Positions 44,952 through 58,200 of a stretch of 64,000 bases of DNA are shown here, in pieces. The position numbers and the translations under genes were made by a program. The stretch covers positions 1,426,001 to 1,490,000 of the forward strand of contig JAXQJY010000026.1 in NCBI GenBank assembly GCA_037042185.1, given 5' to 3'. The notes below the pieces were generated by a model that had not been told where the DNA came from, searched no databases, and saw nothing but the letters and a program-made list of their open reading frames with translations. The stretch is from Sordariomycetes sp. S80-01Y. Lineage: Eukaryota; Ascomycota; Sordariomycetes. Positions within the stretch are counted from its first letter, which is position 1; each line of letters starts with the position of its first letter.

Positions 44952-46038
44952 ATGCCTCAAGAAGACCCTCGCTTTTCGCTCCCGCCGCTCACTTCGCCGT
45001 CACCTCCACCTCGAACGTCCGATAGGCGGCCGAAGCGCTCCGCTCTGGAACCACCCGCCTTTGCGCAGAACCGCTCGTCCTCGCCCCGTCGATACCGGAC
45101 CTCTCCTCGACAGAGAATCGCGACGCGCGGAACGGCGTCGCAGTCAGCTTCCCGCCCGAGCAGCGTTCGCGTCGATCCTCGTCCGCGCGGTGAGGCTAGT
45201 CAGGAGGATCTCGCTGCCACGGTGGGGTGGTCCCCGGACGCTCTGAATCACGTCTTCACCAGTTCGCCCCAGGCAGACGACCTGACTTTTCTCAACGACC
45301 TCGCCGACAACGACTTCTCCTCTCCCTCCAACTATCACTCCTTCACAAGTTCAAACACCTCTGTCGACCCACGAGACTTGTCGCGCACCACCTCCGGCGC
45401 GTCTACTTCCACCAGCATCTCCCACACCACCAACCGAATCCTCCACGACTTGAACATCATGCCGCCAACCACCCGCCGATGCTCCTCCTCCTCCTCCTCA
45501 CACAATGAACGTCCGGCAAAGCGCAGCAGGGTTGACTCATCCCTTCACCAAGCACCTCGACAAGCCAGAGCCGGGAACGATGACGACCCCTTCCGCAGCA
45601 GCTCGCCCACCGAGGGGCACGATATGATCGACCTCACGGCCGATGATGGCAAAGCCGATCTGGAGAAGGTGATGGAGGAGAAGCAGCGCGAGAAGGAGGA
45701 AAACGGGGACCTCGTTAAGCTTAGCGCATTCCAGTGTGTCATATGCATGGATGACGCTACGAATCTCACGGTTACGCATTGCGGTAGGTGTTTTGCTTCT
45801 CTACCTGGACAAGGTGGGCGCGATGTTGACAAGGTGAATAGGTCATCTCTACTGCGCAGATTGCCTGCACTCATCGCTCAACGTCGAGACGACGAGGGGG
45901 CGCTGCCCAATGTGCCGCGCCAAGCTGGACATAAAGCCTCGGGAGCAGTACACGAGCAAGACCAAGGGCTACTACCCACTTGAGATCAAGGTCATGACAA
46001 AGAACCAGAAGGGTAAGAAGAAGGTGAAGACTCTTTAG
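44952..46038 (+). CDS. slx8: RING-finger E3 ligase, Slx8/RNF4-like (SUMO-targeted type)
   Basis: Two exons, 44952-45783 and 45842-46038, joined over a 58-nt intron (donor GTAGGT, acceptor AATAG), give 342 residues. The splice lands inside the RING: HC-G joins HLYCADC in frame. The RING is C3HC4: CVIC (Cys 262, 265), then HCG, HLYCADC and CPMCRAKL, with spacing and flanking sequence (SSLN, TRGRCPMC) like yeast Slx8 and fungal relatives. The 230 residues before it are Ser/Pro/Arg-rich and disordered. They contain a candidate SUMO-interacting motif, MIDLTADD (about 225-232): a hydrophobic core with flanking acids. A basic tail (KNQKGKKKVKTL) closes the protein. A role in ubiquitylating SUMO-modified nuclear proteins is inferred from RING similarity plus the motif. 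The gene converges on NUP192, 212 bases apart. Confidence 0.8.
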
Positions 46039-46250
46039 TGAGGAGGATTCATCCTTCGTTGGTACATCACTTCTGGCGTTTACTTGGACTTCGGCTGGTC
46101 GGGACACGGTATGCTACTTTGCGAGGCGTTGTGGTGGACTTCAGACTTATGCATTATGAACATAACGTGTGTGCAACTCAAATACCTCTCGAGATGATTT
46201 GAATCATCCGTCTATAAATTTTGTTCCTTTTCCAACGCCGTGATCTCTCG

Positions 46251-49200
46251 TTAGTGGAACAGCGTCTCGTCCCGGTGCTGAATCTGCTGTACAGTCTCGT
46301 CTTCAAACTGTCATGTTGTTAGAACGTCCTCGTGTCACGGTTTGGCGAGGGTCAGCTTACCTCGATGAATCCCGTCGCCGCGATAACAACAATCAACGCC
46401 TCCGCCAAGTCCCCAATCTTCTCCTCGAGCCTCCCCCCCTCATCCTCGCCTGTGCCAATGCCAGCACTCCTCTTCAAGACATGGCTGACTAGCATCCTGT
46501 GGTCCTGCAAGAACTTCCTTCCTTGCACGACGTTGTGTGACCCCCGCGACACCAGCGCCGCGCCGATGATGCGGACTGTCTTGGCGAGCAGGTCGTAGTG
46601 CACTTCCAGGGCGCGGTTGTTGCTGCGGCCGTGGCCGTTGATGATGGACGACGAATGTGGCATGTTGGCGTCGGACTGGAGTTCGGGGTCCGCCGCGAAA
46701 AGGCGGGACACCTCGAGGGAGCGGAGAAGGTTAGCGTGGAGGATGTGTTTCGCGCCGTGGCGGGTTTGTGATAGTTGTTGGAGGAGGGCGAGCCGGGCAT
46801 TTTGGAAGTTTTCTTGCTCGCGGTGGCCTGCCATTAAATCAGTGTCGTTCGCAGAGGTCAGGAAAAGGGGTCGGGACTCACCACCTGAGAAGGCTTCTTG
46901 CCACTCTTGCATGATGTTGCGCAGCGAGTCCACCAGGATGCCAATGAAGTTGAGTCGGTTGAGCGCGTCTACTATGTGCGTTCCGCCCTCTTGGTGGTCC
47001 AAGCTCACCAGTGTGCCCAGCAAGATGAGCGCTGCTGTTTGGCAGCTTGGCTCACCGTTGTAAGCATCATCACAGATGACATTGATGAGACGCTCGCCGT
47101 AGACCTTGATGGCCTTGACTGTCTTGGATCTGTTTTGGGCCAGCATTCCCTCGTCTGGCATGCCAGTGAGGTATCGGTAGCATATTTCATAGTACATCGC
47201 CCGCAGTTCGGCAGTGCCAGCCCATTTGCCGACGGCTTGGAGGCAGATCTGGAACACTTGGTAGAGTTTGTCGCTGATGAGATTGCCGATGGCCAGGCTG
47301 TTCTTGTCGGCTGCGTCGTTCGCCTGGTAGAGCTTCGACAGAAGGACCTTGGCCAACTTTGCCAGCTCGTAAGCTTCTTCCGGACGGTCCGCAGCGTACG
47401 CTTCGAGGCTGGGAAGTATGGCCTGAAGAGCCTGCAGGAAGAACTGCGTTTGCGCTGTGCCCTTGAAGTCATTCGCCTCGACCATTACGAGCAGCAGCTT
47501 GACCCACGTCCGCAGGACTTTGAGACCTTGTGTGCTGATCTGCCGCTCGCGGTTGAACGAGATGAGGTATTGCACAATCCGCGCCTCTTCGTCGTTGATC
47601 TTCGCAAGCTCAGCCGCCGAGATCACAACACCCTGCGCTTGAGCCTCGCTGCGCTTCAACTGCAACATCTCGTCCACGCGCTTCATGTTGTAGACCGAGT
47701 TCTCCTCAGCATCCACCTCTATACAGGCCGACAGATCGAGATCCTTATGATATTCAACTTGAAGCTCATTTGCCCAAGCGTCGGGTGGCAAGTGAAAGTC
47801 GTAGAGGTCGAAGATGGTGGGGACTTGGATAGTCTCGTTCTCATCACCCCTGATCTGACCGTTCAGTGCCTCGAAAATGCGGCGTTTGACGCTGGGCATG
47901 CGACCTTGGGAAATCATGCAGAGCTCCATGGCGATGTATTCAAGTGTCATGCTGCGGAGAGATAGGAGGTCGAGAAGAGTCGTGGATCCGTCGGTGAGGA
48001 GGAAGTCGGGGTTCTGGACGCTGTGACCTTCCCAGGGTAAATCGGGGCGAATGAGGGTCTCGCGGAGCAGTAGATGGAAGAGGAACTCGTTCTCGCGAAG
48101 CTCTTCGATGACCAATGGGGCGGAAAGGGGTGAGCTCCAGAGGATTTGGAGGACGCGCATAGCTCGGACCTTGAGGGCCAGGAACCATTGTCGCACTCCG
48201 GAAGCATCGCTTGAGGGCGTATCGAGAAGAACTCTGAGCAAGCCGTGGAAAAGCGATGTACGCTCCTCAAATAAGCTGTTCGGCTCGACTGACAATGAGT
48301 CGACGCCAGTCTTGAAGCCAAGAAGCAGATGGGCGATTGTGGGTTGTCCGGGGGTTTCCCGCAGACACTGATATAGGAAGTCGAGGATGTAGATCTTTGT
48401 GATGTAGCTCGCAGACTCGGCTTCGCGTGAAAGATCGAGCTGTGCTAATAGCTCCGAGATGAAAGATCTCGCTATTGATTCGTGCTCACCGTTAGCTTCC
48501 ATCGCTACAATGGCCTTGTTGCGGTGGTTCTGGCGGCCTCCCGACCACAAGGCTGTTATCCTCGAGGATGCAGACATGCGTTCCAGTAACTTTAAGCAGC
48601 TCAGTGTCAGATCAGGGTGCCCGATACCGCAGTAGTTGCCCATGTCGACAACCAGCTGCAGTCGCGACACCAAGCCGTCCTCGAAAGTTGCGTACGCAGC
48701 TTTGGCCACCGGCTGGTGACGGGCGCCTGATTGTTGCCTGATGATGGGCCTGACCAGATCAAGATATGTGGCTTGGAGATCAAGGACCTTTGATACGACA
48801 TCAACGGCACGCAATATGCCTAGAATAAGGGGGGAATCTGGAGCAGCATTTCCAACGTCAATCGGCTCCTGGTGTATTGTGTTGAAAATGGCTGCCATGA
48901 TTTTATCGTTGTACATCCACTCCATCACCCGCGCGAAGGGATGCATGCGAACGTAGGTCGCGAGATCGGTTGTCGAGACAATGGAGTCAATGTTGAGATT
49001 AGTCTCATTGGCCATGACAATGAGGTCCTCGTTGAAGGTATCGAGGCAGGCAAGCATGAAATCGAGACAGCAAAGACGTAGCAGCCCGGTCTGGTATACA
49101 TCCTGTAGCTCGCTCTTCGCCGCGAAAACGCCCATAACGTAGTCCACATAGACCTCGATCCCAGAAGCTCGGAAGGCCGAGCCCAGGTTCTCCGGGAAAG

Positions 49201-51419
49201 TCAGAGTGTCGTTCAACGAGCTACTGTCAATAGAGGGGCGGATGAGGGCCAAAAGAAGCTGAATCAAGGATTCGGGATCCTCGAAGCCGCGGCTCATCTC
49301 GTCAAAAGTCCTCTCCATTGACGCCTGGGGCGAAAGCTGTGGAGGGCGACCGTGTCCTACCGGGACGTAACCGCCTGTGACCCATTGATCGAGACAATTC
49401 CACATGGCATAGCCCTCCGAGGTAGTCTTTCTCGTCATCAAGGCTTTGAGTGCCATGAAACTACACCCCCGCAGTCTTGACGGGATAGGCGTGCTGGCTA
49501 GCTCCAGAATGGCCTCCACAAGATTGAACGAGGTATTCTGCAGAAGGAAAAGACGAGCCGTCTCATTCTCGGTCGCCAGCTTGGTCATCAATCTCAGATA
49601 CGACTCCAACATCATTGCCGACTCAGGCTCCGTCTCAACAACGTCCTGTTGAGGCTTGCCCGCTCGGAAGCGTACTGTCGGTGCTTGAGTAGGCTTTTGC
49701 TTGGCCTTGTCGAGAAAGAACTTCAGCTCCCGGAAGATCTGTGCCCACGTAAGAGATTGAGATCTCCGTAACTTCCCCGACGACTGGTGACCTTCCTCAA
49801 GGAGGAATGTGTGGGCATGGTCTGCGCACTGGTCGTCGCAAGATATCGCCTGGAGCATCTCGCAGAAGGCGGTCACGAGAGGCGTTGATGCACGTCTCGA
49901 GGCCCAGTGCAGGAAGCCATTGAGGTTGCTTTCCGGATCGCGCCAGAATTCCATCGCAGCGTCTGGTCGGTTCTCGTAGGCGTAAGCGATGATTAGCAGG
50001 AATCGCTCTAGGTCGAGATCTTGCTCGTGGGTTTGGCTTAGCTGCCGTTGCTCGTCCTCCTCCACTCGCAGTTTACGAAGGACATCTGGCAGATTCGAGA
50101 TGAAGCTATCGATGAACTCTTCAATCTGATTTACCAGACTTCTCTGGAAAAAGTCGGAGAACTGGACCATGTCTGCGTTCAAAGCAGGGGACTTTCGTTG
50201 CAACCACCGATGCATCCCAGCGCGTACAGAGTCGTGCCAGTCCGGAGGTTTAATGTCGCCCGCTATCGATAGTATGAAATCGAAAGCACCTTCTTTAAGC
50301 GACTCTTGGAACTGTTTCGCCCTCTGGCGATCCTCCTCATCCAAATCAGTGCCAGGTGGTATCGCCGCCTCTGGAGGGTCGTCCAGATAGAAGCCACTAT
50401 ACACTGCCAGCCACCAAGCTCGTACGGCAGCTTGCAAGAACGGCAGCGCCCATGACTGCTCGCCAGATGCGGGAAAGAGCTTGTTGTTCAATTCGCGGAC
50501 CTGGATAAGATCGCAGCCTCCGTCTACGGAACCAAAAACGGTCATGTAGGCGCCGGTGGCAGGCATCAGGTGCACGAGCAGGTTGTCGTACCTCTCCGCT
50601 TTACGTAGAACGGACATGAAGCCCTCGAAGTTTGTGACGTCGGCTTGCCTTTTCTCAATACACCGAGCCAGTATTACACCAAGCACTTCGTGCTGCTGGA
50701 CCAGGCTGACACGTTGGTACTCGATCGTCTCGGCCTCTTCCGACATGGCTCCATTCTGTCCCAGTGTCTTCGCTGCGGCGATCTTGTCTCCTAGTTTTGC
50801 GGTCCATTGTCGGGTTGCGTGCATCACTCGCATGCAGCGTGGCACTATGCGCTCGGAGCGATCCCCAGAGGCAGATAGGACTCGCTGTGACACGAAGACC
50901 TGTATGGCTTCCATCGGTATCGCTTCGTCGAATACGTCGTCTTCCTCGCTATCCATCTCGAGCAGAAGGCGCAACGCATCGAGCGCATATTTCCGTTGTT
51001 GGTGGAACCGAATGATACCGCACTCGAGCAGCGACCGACCAAGGGTGGTCATATCATCCTGCGCTTCTAGTAAACATCGTACTGCTTCCAGTTCGTCCAG
51101 ATCTGCTTCGTCGGCCAGGGCAAGGGCGGCTTGTTGGAACGGTTCGCTAAGGCTGTACTCCACTCCCTCGACGGTTACCTTTCCTGCGCTAGTTAGCTTC
51201 CATTCGAGTCTCAAGGACCTTCGACGCGCCTTGTTGAACTTTATTCCTGCTCTCTTGTTTCCTAGCCGGTTTGGCCCAGATCCTGCCTAATTCGGTTTCG
51301 AAAGCGTCGACGAGGAAGCCATTGTCGAGTGTTTCCGCCGCACCAGCGCGCCCCTCGCGGACAGCAAGGAGCTCTTGGTGGAAAGCCTGTAGCGCCTCCA
51401 ACGTCGATATCTCGGCCAT
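46251..51419 (-). CDS. nup192: Inner-ring nucleoporin Nup192 (Nup205 family)
   Basis: The model has four exons: 51219-51419, 46882-51178, 46361-46827 and 46251-46307, giving 1673 residues. Nup192 is a large alpha-solenoid scaffold of the nuclear pore inner ring, binding Nic96 and Nup53. The start MAEISTLEALQAFHQELL and the following KVTVEGVEYSLSEPFQQAALALADEADLDELEA-type region (residues about 68-100) match family N-termini. Helical repeats continue throughout, and conserved C-terminal blocks include NARLALLQQLSQTRHGAKHI (residues about 1515-1535). Length agrees with fungal Nup192 (about 1650-1750). Intron 1 is only 40 nt with an atypical donor (GTCCTT), so its borders are least sure. Intron 2 is 54 nt and in-frame without stops. 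Intron 3 (53 nt, GTAAGC) leads to a 19-codon last exon. It is divergent from TEL1. Confidence 0.9.
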
Positions 51420-52257
51420 GGTGAAGGTAAAGCGCTATTGCATGTTGATGCGACCAGTCAGTGGCTGGTCAAGCTGTCGACAACGAAGCCTGAGCTTCGA
51501 AGTGAATCGTGGGGAAGCTCTTCACAGCGCGTCTGTTCTGCCGCGCGGGTTCAATTGCAGGCGCAAATGTTAATACATCCGAGTCGTCGCGTCGCGTCGT
51601 ATGGGAGCCTCTCTAGCAAGCTTTCCCCGTCGCCTGGAGAGAGTATGTCGTCGTGGTGGATTGTGCCGTGGAGCTTTTTTTGGTGAAGCAAGTAAACAGC
51701 TGGGCGGCGGGCGGTGAGAAGTTCTGCCGCTGCTGGTGGCAGCAACGTCCCGAGCTACCTACTTAGTAGCTTGGAGACTGACAGAAACATCCAAGGCACT
51801 ACCTTATACCTCAGCACCTCACACTCACGTATGGAGGTACCTTGAGCAAGACCGGAGATATGCTCATGTGAAGCCAGCCAGTCTTTCGACAGCTCTCCGA
51901 GCGTACAAATGTATCTAAACTTGCTTTTGTCGACTGATTTGTTTAGTTAGTTCCCTCACTTCCGGGCAAGCATCGCGTCATTCACTCCACCAGCGCTTGC
52001 AGCTGCAGGTCTCTGGTGACCCATGTTTGTGTGTGCAATATTTATGTCAGCCCACGAAGTTGATCGTTGGCAGGCGTAGCGAGTACGGACAGGGGTCGCG
52101 GTTGCCTGATGAGTTTGTAGACCCTGAAGTCGCTTATGGATTCAACGACGCGTCTCCCACGAGCCGGAACCACGAACGCCAACTACTAAGTAGTAATTAA
52201 GTCGGCGTCAACCCACCGGCAATATTTGACAAAGGTTAACGAGCCCGCCATGTCGTC
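51420..52257. promoter_or_regulatory. Shared divergent promoter, NUP192 / TEL1
   Basis: These 838 bases separate two divergent starts. CTACTTAGTAG at 51759-51769 and its exact reverse complement at 52183-52193 form an 11-base inverted pair about 410 bases apart, one nearer each gene. No TATA box is clear. Short frames on both strands are not supported as genes. Confidence 0.4.
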
Positions 52258-55200
52258 ATGTCTTACGAGTCAACGGTCACGAAGCTAGCCAGTAATGTAT
52301 TTTCATACTATCTTTGTTGACGTGTCGCTGACAGGACCACTTCAGGCGACATCGGCTCAGGCTCTCTCAAAGATCGAGAAAAAGCTGTTGATGGTGTGTT
52401 TTGAGCCATCTTCCGGCTAGGGGCCCGGCTTTGCTAACGCAGCACACAGAGCTTGCCCATCTGCTGAACCCTCGGAACAGGAGTTCGAATCTCGCCGAGC
52501 TGGGGGACCGTGGTTACCACAAGATCTTTGAGGCCATTTTCGCCTTCGTTCTGTCGCAAAAGCCTAGCTATTTCGATAAGAGCAAATCTCAGAAGACTTC
52601 GTCGGCCGCCGGGACCCGCTTGTCGAGATGTGCCAACGCGGTGCGCATGGCTGTTGCCAGAGGTCTGGCTAAACTGACCCGGAAGACAATTCTCGCCATC
52701 ATCGACCACATCACGCAGGTCTTACCGGGGCCTGACGGCGAATATGTGGCGCCTTTGCTACAGGACTACGTCAAGTCGCTCTCAGATCTCCTGTCTCGCC
52801 AGGCTCACGTCGAGCTTCTCGCGCGTAAAGATGCTGCGGCGTGGGAGGATTGCGTCGACTTCTTCCTCGAGCTTACTGAGTATGCATTACCAAGTGACTC
52901 AGACCCATTGTCTGGACCGATCTCGAGAGCCTCTCCCGCACCAGGGACATTGCGGTCAACTGCAAGGTCTAGTTCCTCAACTCAGAGCTCTAGGCGCAAC
53001 GGACACGGGGAAGGAGGCCCGTTGAGGGATGCTTTGGAAGGCCTATATCATCTGACGCAAGGTGCTAACGCGCCAATCCTGCGTAGGTCATCAGACATTG
53101 TGCCAGCCATCTTGAAGATACTCAAGGTTAAGCACCTGAGTCTGGGCTCAATACAGACGCTTTGTTTTACTATCCTGAACACTATATTCTCTTCGCTCAA
53201 ATCTGAGGCGTTTCAAGATGCCATTGAGCTGGCAGGAGAGATGGTGCCGCTCATGTCCTACTGGTGGCGCGCAGAGAAAGTCTCCCAGGATGAGCTCATC
53301 CGAGCTTTGCGCAATGAGATATTGAAGGCGATCTTCCTCAATCATCTCCATCTTGAATACTTGGCGTTGAACGCAGGCGATTACACTATCCAAGGCGGCC
53401 TGGAAGAACTCGCAGATCCGCTATGGCAAGAATATTCGAAGCGTGGCGAATCTTTCCGGCTCCAGCTCGTTGACATCACGTTCGCGACGGAGAATCTGCC
53501 TAGGGACCATTTGCGCAATTCCCTTTTCGGTCTACGGCCACACAACATTGAAGGCGAAAGTTACTGGGCTCTCGTACAGAACTTGGCTCTTCTTGAGTCT
53601 GTACTGCTGAGGTGTAGGGCTGGACACCACGGAGGTGAAGGTGACGACCCAGGGAAACCCCGGAAAAAGAGGCGGACCCAAGAACATTCTAGTCGATTGC
53701 GACTCAGACTTAGGTCAAAGGATGTGAGCATCCGACGCACAGCACTGCAGATTATCCCGTTCATGATCTCTGTCAACGCTTTCAAAGACGATGAGATCGC
53801 TCAGCTACTCGACGAGCTCATCACTCTCGGCACAGAGAAGGATGCCATCACCTCGTCATGGGTCTTGGTAGCCTGCGCAGGTTGCGCAGCGCAGCCTGGA
53901 ACTCAGGGAGCGCACCGCGATGTCTGGAGACAAGTATGGCATATGGCGGCCCAATCAGTCAGCCAGCCTGGCACAAGCCGCGCAGCTTGTGTTTTGCTGC
54001 GTTCTATGTTGATTAGCGACATCTTGCCGTATTATCTCATTTCGGAGGAGTTGAGTAGTATGGTGACGACTGCCGATATCAACGGTCCGGCTGTGCTTTC
54101 CGACGCCTCACTGGCTCTGATGACCGAGCTCTTCTATATCCGTAACACAAGATTGCCTAGTGCAAGCCAAAGCACTTCCAGTCATATCATACGATGGATA
54201 TTTCTCAAGTGGAATCCCAGTAGGTAAGGTCCCGCCACTTCCCTGACTTGAGCTGACATCAATCACCAGGTGAGCTGGTGTACGCCGCCTTCCACTCTGT
54301 CCACGTGCCGCCATTAGACTTCGTCAATTTGTTGCGAGCCTGCTGCGGGCTCTCGTCTTTACCGCCTGGACCTTTTGCTGCATCCGGAGGACCGCTAAGT
54401 GAGGCTTGGAAGAGTCGCTACTACATTGAGCCGTTCCTCCGGTACCTTCTCCTACTGGAACACGACGAGAAGCCACCCCCTATCAGTTCAACCGCTCCAC
54501 GAGTACTCCAATCTGGAGATCCAGCCAGCTTCTATGCCTCCAAAAAGCTCATCCTCGAGCTACTGCTACCAAAGCTCGAAGATCTGAGCGAGCTATGCAC
54601 ACAATGGACCAAGAAGACCAGCGAGGGCGGGACGCAGATTTCCCTGGATCGTTTCCAGAGTTTTATGTCGGCCATCCTCACGGGGTCCATGCTTATACCA
54701 CAGATCAATGATCTCAATACAAATCCTTCTGCAATGATGGAGTCGACACTTCTCACGTTGGCCGAACGAAGCCTGGGTATCGCCAGTGATGCCGTGGAGC
54801 CACAGGGCTTTATCGACTCGACCTTGCGGCTTGTGCGAACGTGCGTTCCGAGGCTAAGTACAGCCAGTTTGATGAAATTCAACGGCGACAATCGAGGTCT
54901 ACTACATCTTTTGTCCAAGATCTGCGATGTTCTGGAGCGTCAGGAAGCACGCCAGGCGCTCGATGATCAGACCGACCTGATGGACATCGACCAAGAGTTT
55001 GAATCGCAGAATAGCAGAGCGAGCATCACCTCCAGCCCTATGTCGCTACCCCGCGTCAACCGGCAGTTGCATATTGACGCCAAGGTTTTCTACGCAGATA
55101 CGCGGCATCGACTTGCGTTCCTGCGCCTCATCGAACAAGACGAAGGGCATATTGGCATGGTCCCGGATCATTATATCAGCCAGCTTCTTTCTTTAGCAGA

Positions 55201-58200
55201 TGAGGAGCTCCTATCTTGCCAGAGCATTTTGGTTGATATCTTCAACTCAGATCTGGTTGTCAACCCAGACACCGCACTGAACGTCATCGAGCGACTTGGT
55301 GCCATTGTCTCCCGATTTGAATATCAAGGCTGTGAAGTCGCGCTCACTACTTGTATCGAAGTCATCAGTGGTTCACACACCACTTGGCTCCAGGACGCAC
55401 AGGATCTCGGAGCTGCTGTCGGTGATCTGTATAATCACTTCATCAAGACCTGCCTGCCCTCGAATGTTTTCTCATCAGCGGCATATGTATCAATGGTGCG
55501 GCTATTGTTAACATTGCTTCGGGCTGAGCCAGAGTACGGAAACAATTTGGGCGTTCAATCTTGTCGAACATCTTTGCTTTTCATCCTTGGTACCGGGAGC
55601 ATGGAGGTGAAGTACTTCATCAGCGACAGAATTGCTGGCATTTTCGAGCTCTACATCCTGAAGCTACACGACGAGGTCTTTGTGGACATCTTAGACAGTC
55701 TCCCTAGCGATTCTGAGAACATCGCGGGGATTGCGTTCCGCCTTCTCATCCTCTCGAGACTCGCGTGCAAGTGGCCAACGCTGTTACGCAGGTGTACATA
55801 CCACATATTTGAGACTCCAGGGCAGATACCGGATTCTATTGAATACGCCACGCGGTGTCTAACAGACACGGCCAAAGAGCTGCACCTTACTTCAGCAAAG
55901 GAACTCTTTGAACTCTTCTCCCGCCAACTGCTCTACACCTGGCTGCACAGTGACTCTATTGAGAGCCTGCCTTATTCAGTGTTTGGATTTTCGACATTGT
56001 CGGATCTTCTGCGCTCTGCTCAATCCGAAGCAACAGGCCTTCTGATTATGCGTGGTCAGACCGACATGAGCATGGAGCTCGCTCAACATCTCGGCATAAG
56101 TGAGGCCGATTTGATCAAGCGCAATTTCGCTCACGCCATGGCTTACAGCATGTTCTACGGGGATGCTATGGGTGGCAACGACAAAGGAAAAGGCGAGCGG
56201 CATATCGAGATGAATCTTGGCAACAAGCTCATTGAAACAAGACTGCTCAACTTCGTGGATATAATCGGGCTTTTCTTTGATCTCATTGATCAGGATAACC
56301 CTATCGAAAAGACCTTTCTGAAAAGCCGCGACCTAGCCTATGCCGGGAATATCATGAAGGCCATCAAGGGCATATCCCACGCCGCAACGCAGCTACCTCC
56401 AAATCAGCAGCCGATGCTAAAGGCCCGACTGCTCCTCACGGAGATTGAACGACTTTGTGAGCCTGATGTTATTGATCACCGGACAATATGGACCCCCGCG
56501 CTCGTTACGTTCACTGCCCGCAGGCTTCTGAACACGGTCCACCCAGCGCTGGGTTCCCTACATGCCTGCTCGGTCCTGCGTAAGGTTCGCATCCTCATCT
56601 GCCTCGCAGGCGCTGTTGCACTGGAATCATACACATTAGAAATGCTTCTTGACGCCACCCGACGGTTTATTGTTGATCCAGAGTGTGCTGACGATGCGTT
56701 GGGAATCAGCCAATATCTCTTGCATGAAGGCAGAGAATATCTCAGTCAGGTTCCTTCTTTCGTTGCAGGGTACGCTCTCTCTACACTTGCATCTTTACGA
56801 GTCTTCCTTGAGTCGAGCCAATCAAGTACCACCCAGGAAGAGCAGTTCAAAGCGACCATGAGTAAAGCCCAGAGCTTCCACAACTGGTTCACACAATACC
56901 TGGCAAGCTACACGTCGCCAGTGTTCAAGAGCCCTTCGCAGGCGATGTCTTTCAGGTCTATTACAGACTCAGCAGCCCACATTCGTTCATCAGGCAACGC
57001 TGAGAAGGGAACGTCAGAAAGCAAGCTCCTGGTGGACATTCTGAAGGACGCTGGAGCGAAGGAGCGGCTCTTGAATGAGTCGTCTCGAGAGTTGGCCCTA
57101 ACTTTGCTATGCACTAACTTCGAAGTTCCCGCACACAGCCTAGACGATGTTGTCGACTCCGATGAACGTGCTGTGGATTTGGCCACCCAGGTGTGGAAAA
57201 GCTCCGAGGCCCGCGACCTTGGAGACAACTACCTTGCTTGGGCAGGACGTGTAGTAGGAAGATCCTTTTCAGCGTCTGGGAACATACCAGATGACGTACT
57301 TCGTGAGACCCAAATTGCCCGGTACCAGCAGATTGCTCCTGGCTCGGATGCATCCGAGACGGGAATACTTTACCTCCTGCAAGAGTTGACCTCAAGTATC
57401 CAGTCGAAGACGGCTGGTCTCGCAGAAGCCGCCCTCAGGAGAACGATATCCCAAGCTCTCAGAAAGAACGATGAACCACTCATAGCAGCCTGCCAGCAAG
57501 GGCTCAGCGAATCACTCTTTGTCACATGTCAGTGGGACGGCTTCAGGTCACCGCCGTCAGAGAACCCGGAGGTGGAAGATCCCGAAGGTATTGAGTCGAT
57601 ATGGCATAGGAACTTATCAGCGGATAGGTGGCTTCAGGATCTCAGCGTTCAGCTGGCACGATCTGTTTCACAGTCCATTCTTTTGTCCGCTTTACCACCG
57701 ATTCTCACAGAGGTGAAGGACTTTGCGAGCAAGGCCTTTCCATTTCTTGTTCACCTTGTGCTCCTTTTCCAGCTCGACCATCAGCATACAGCGAAAAGGT
57801 CTTTGTCGGATTCGTTGAAACAGTGGCTGGCCTCTACCGAACCTGCGGCTAAAGACAACTTGAAGCTCCTTCTCAACACAATCCTATACCTGAGGACGCA
57901 AGAATACCCCAAGGAGTCCTCAATTGCGGACAGATCACACTGGCTGGAGCTTGATTACGCCCAAGCTTCCGCTGCAGCTGATCGTTGTGGAATGTTCAAG
58001 ACTGCCCTGCTCTTCACCGAACTGGCTGAATCTGAGACCGCGAGAGCCTCACGAAGATCATCGGTCGTCCGTGAAGCAATGCACCTGAACGATACGCTGC
58101 TTCATATTTTCGAGAACATCGATGACCCTGATGCCTACTATGGGTTACCAGAGGACGCAAGTCTTTCTAAGGTCTTATCGCGAGTTGAGTATGAGAATGA

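Noticed and set aside
46898-47965. 355-codon plus-strand frame opposite NUP192
   Set aside because: It lies wholly inside a strongly supported nucleoporin exon, and its product has no recognisable features.
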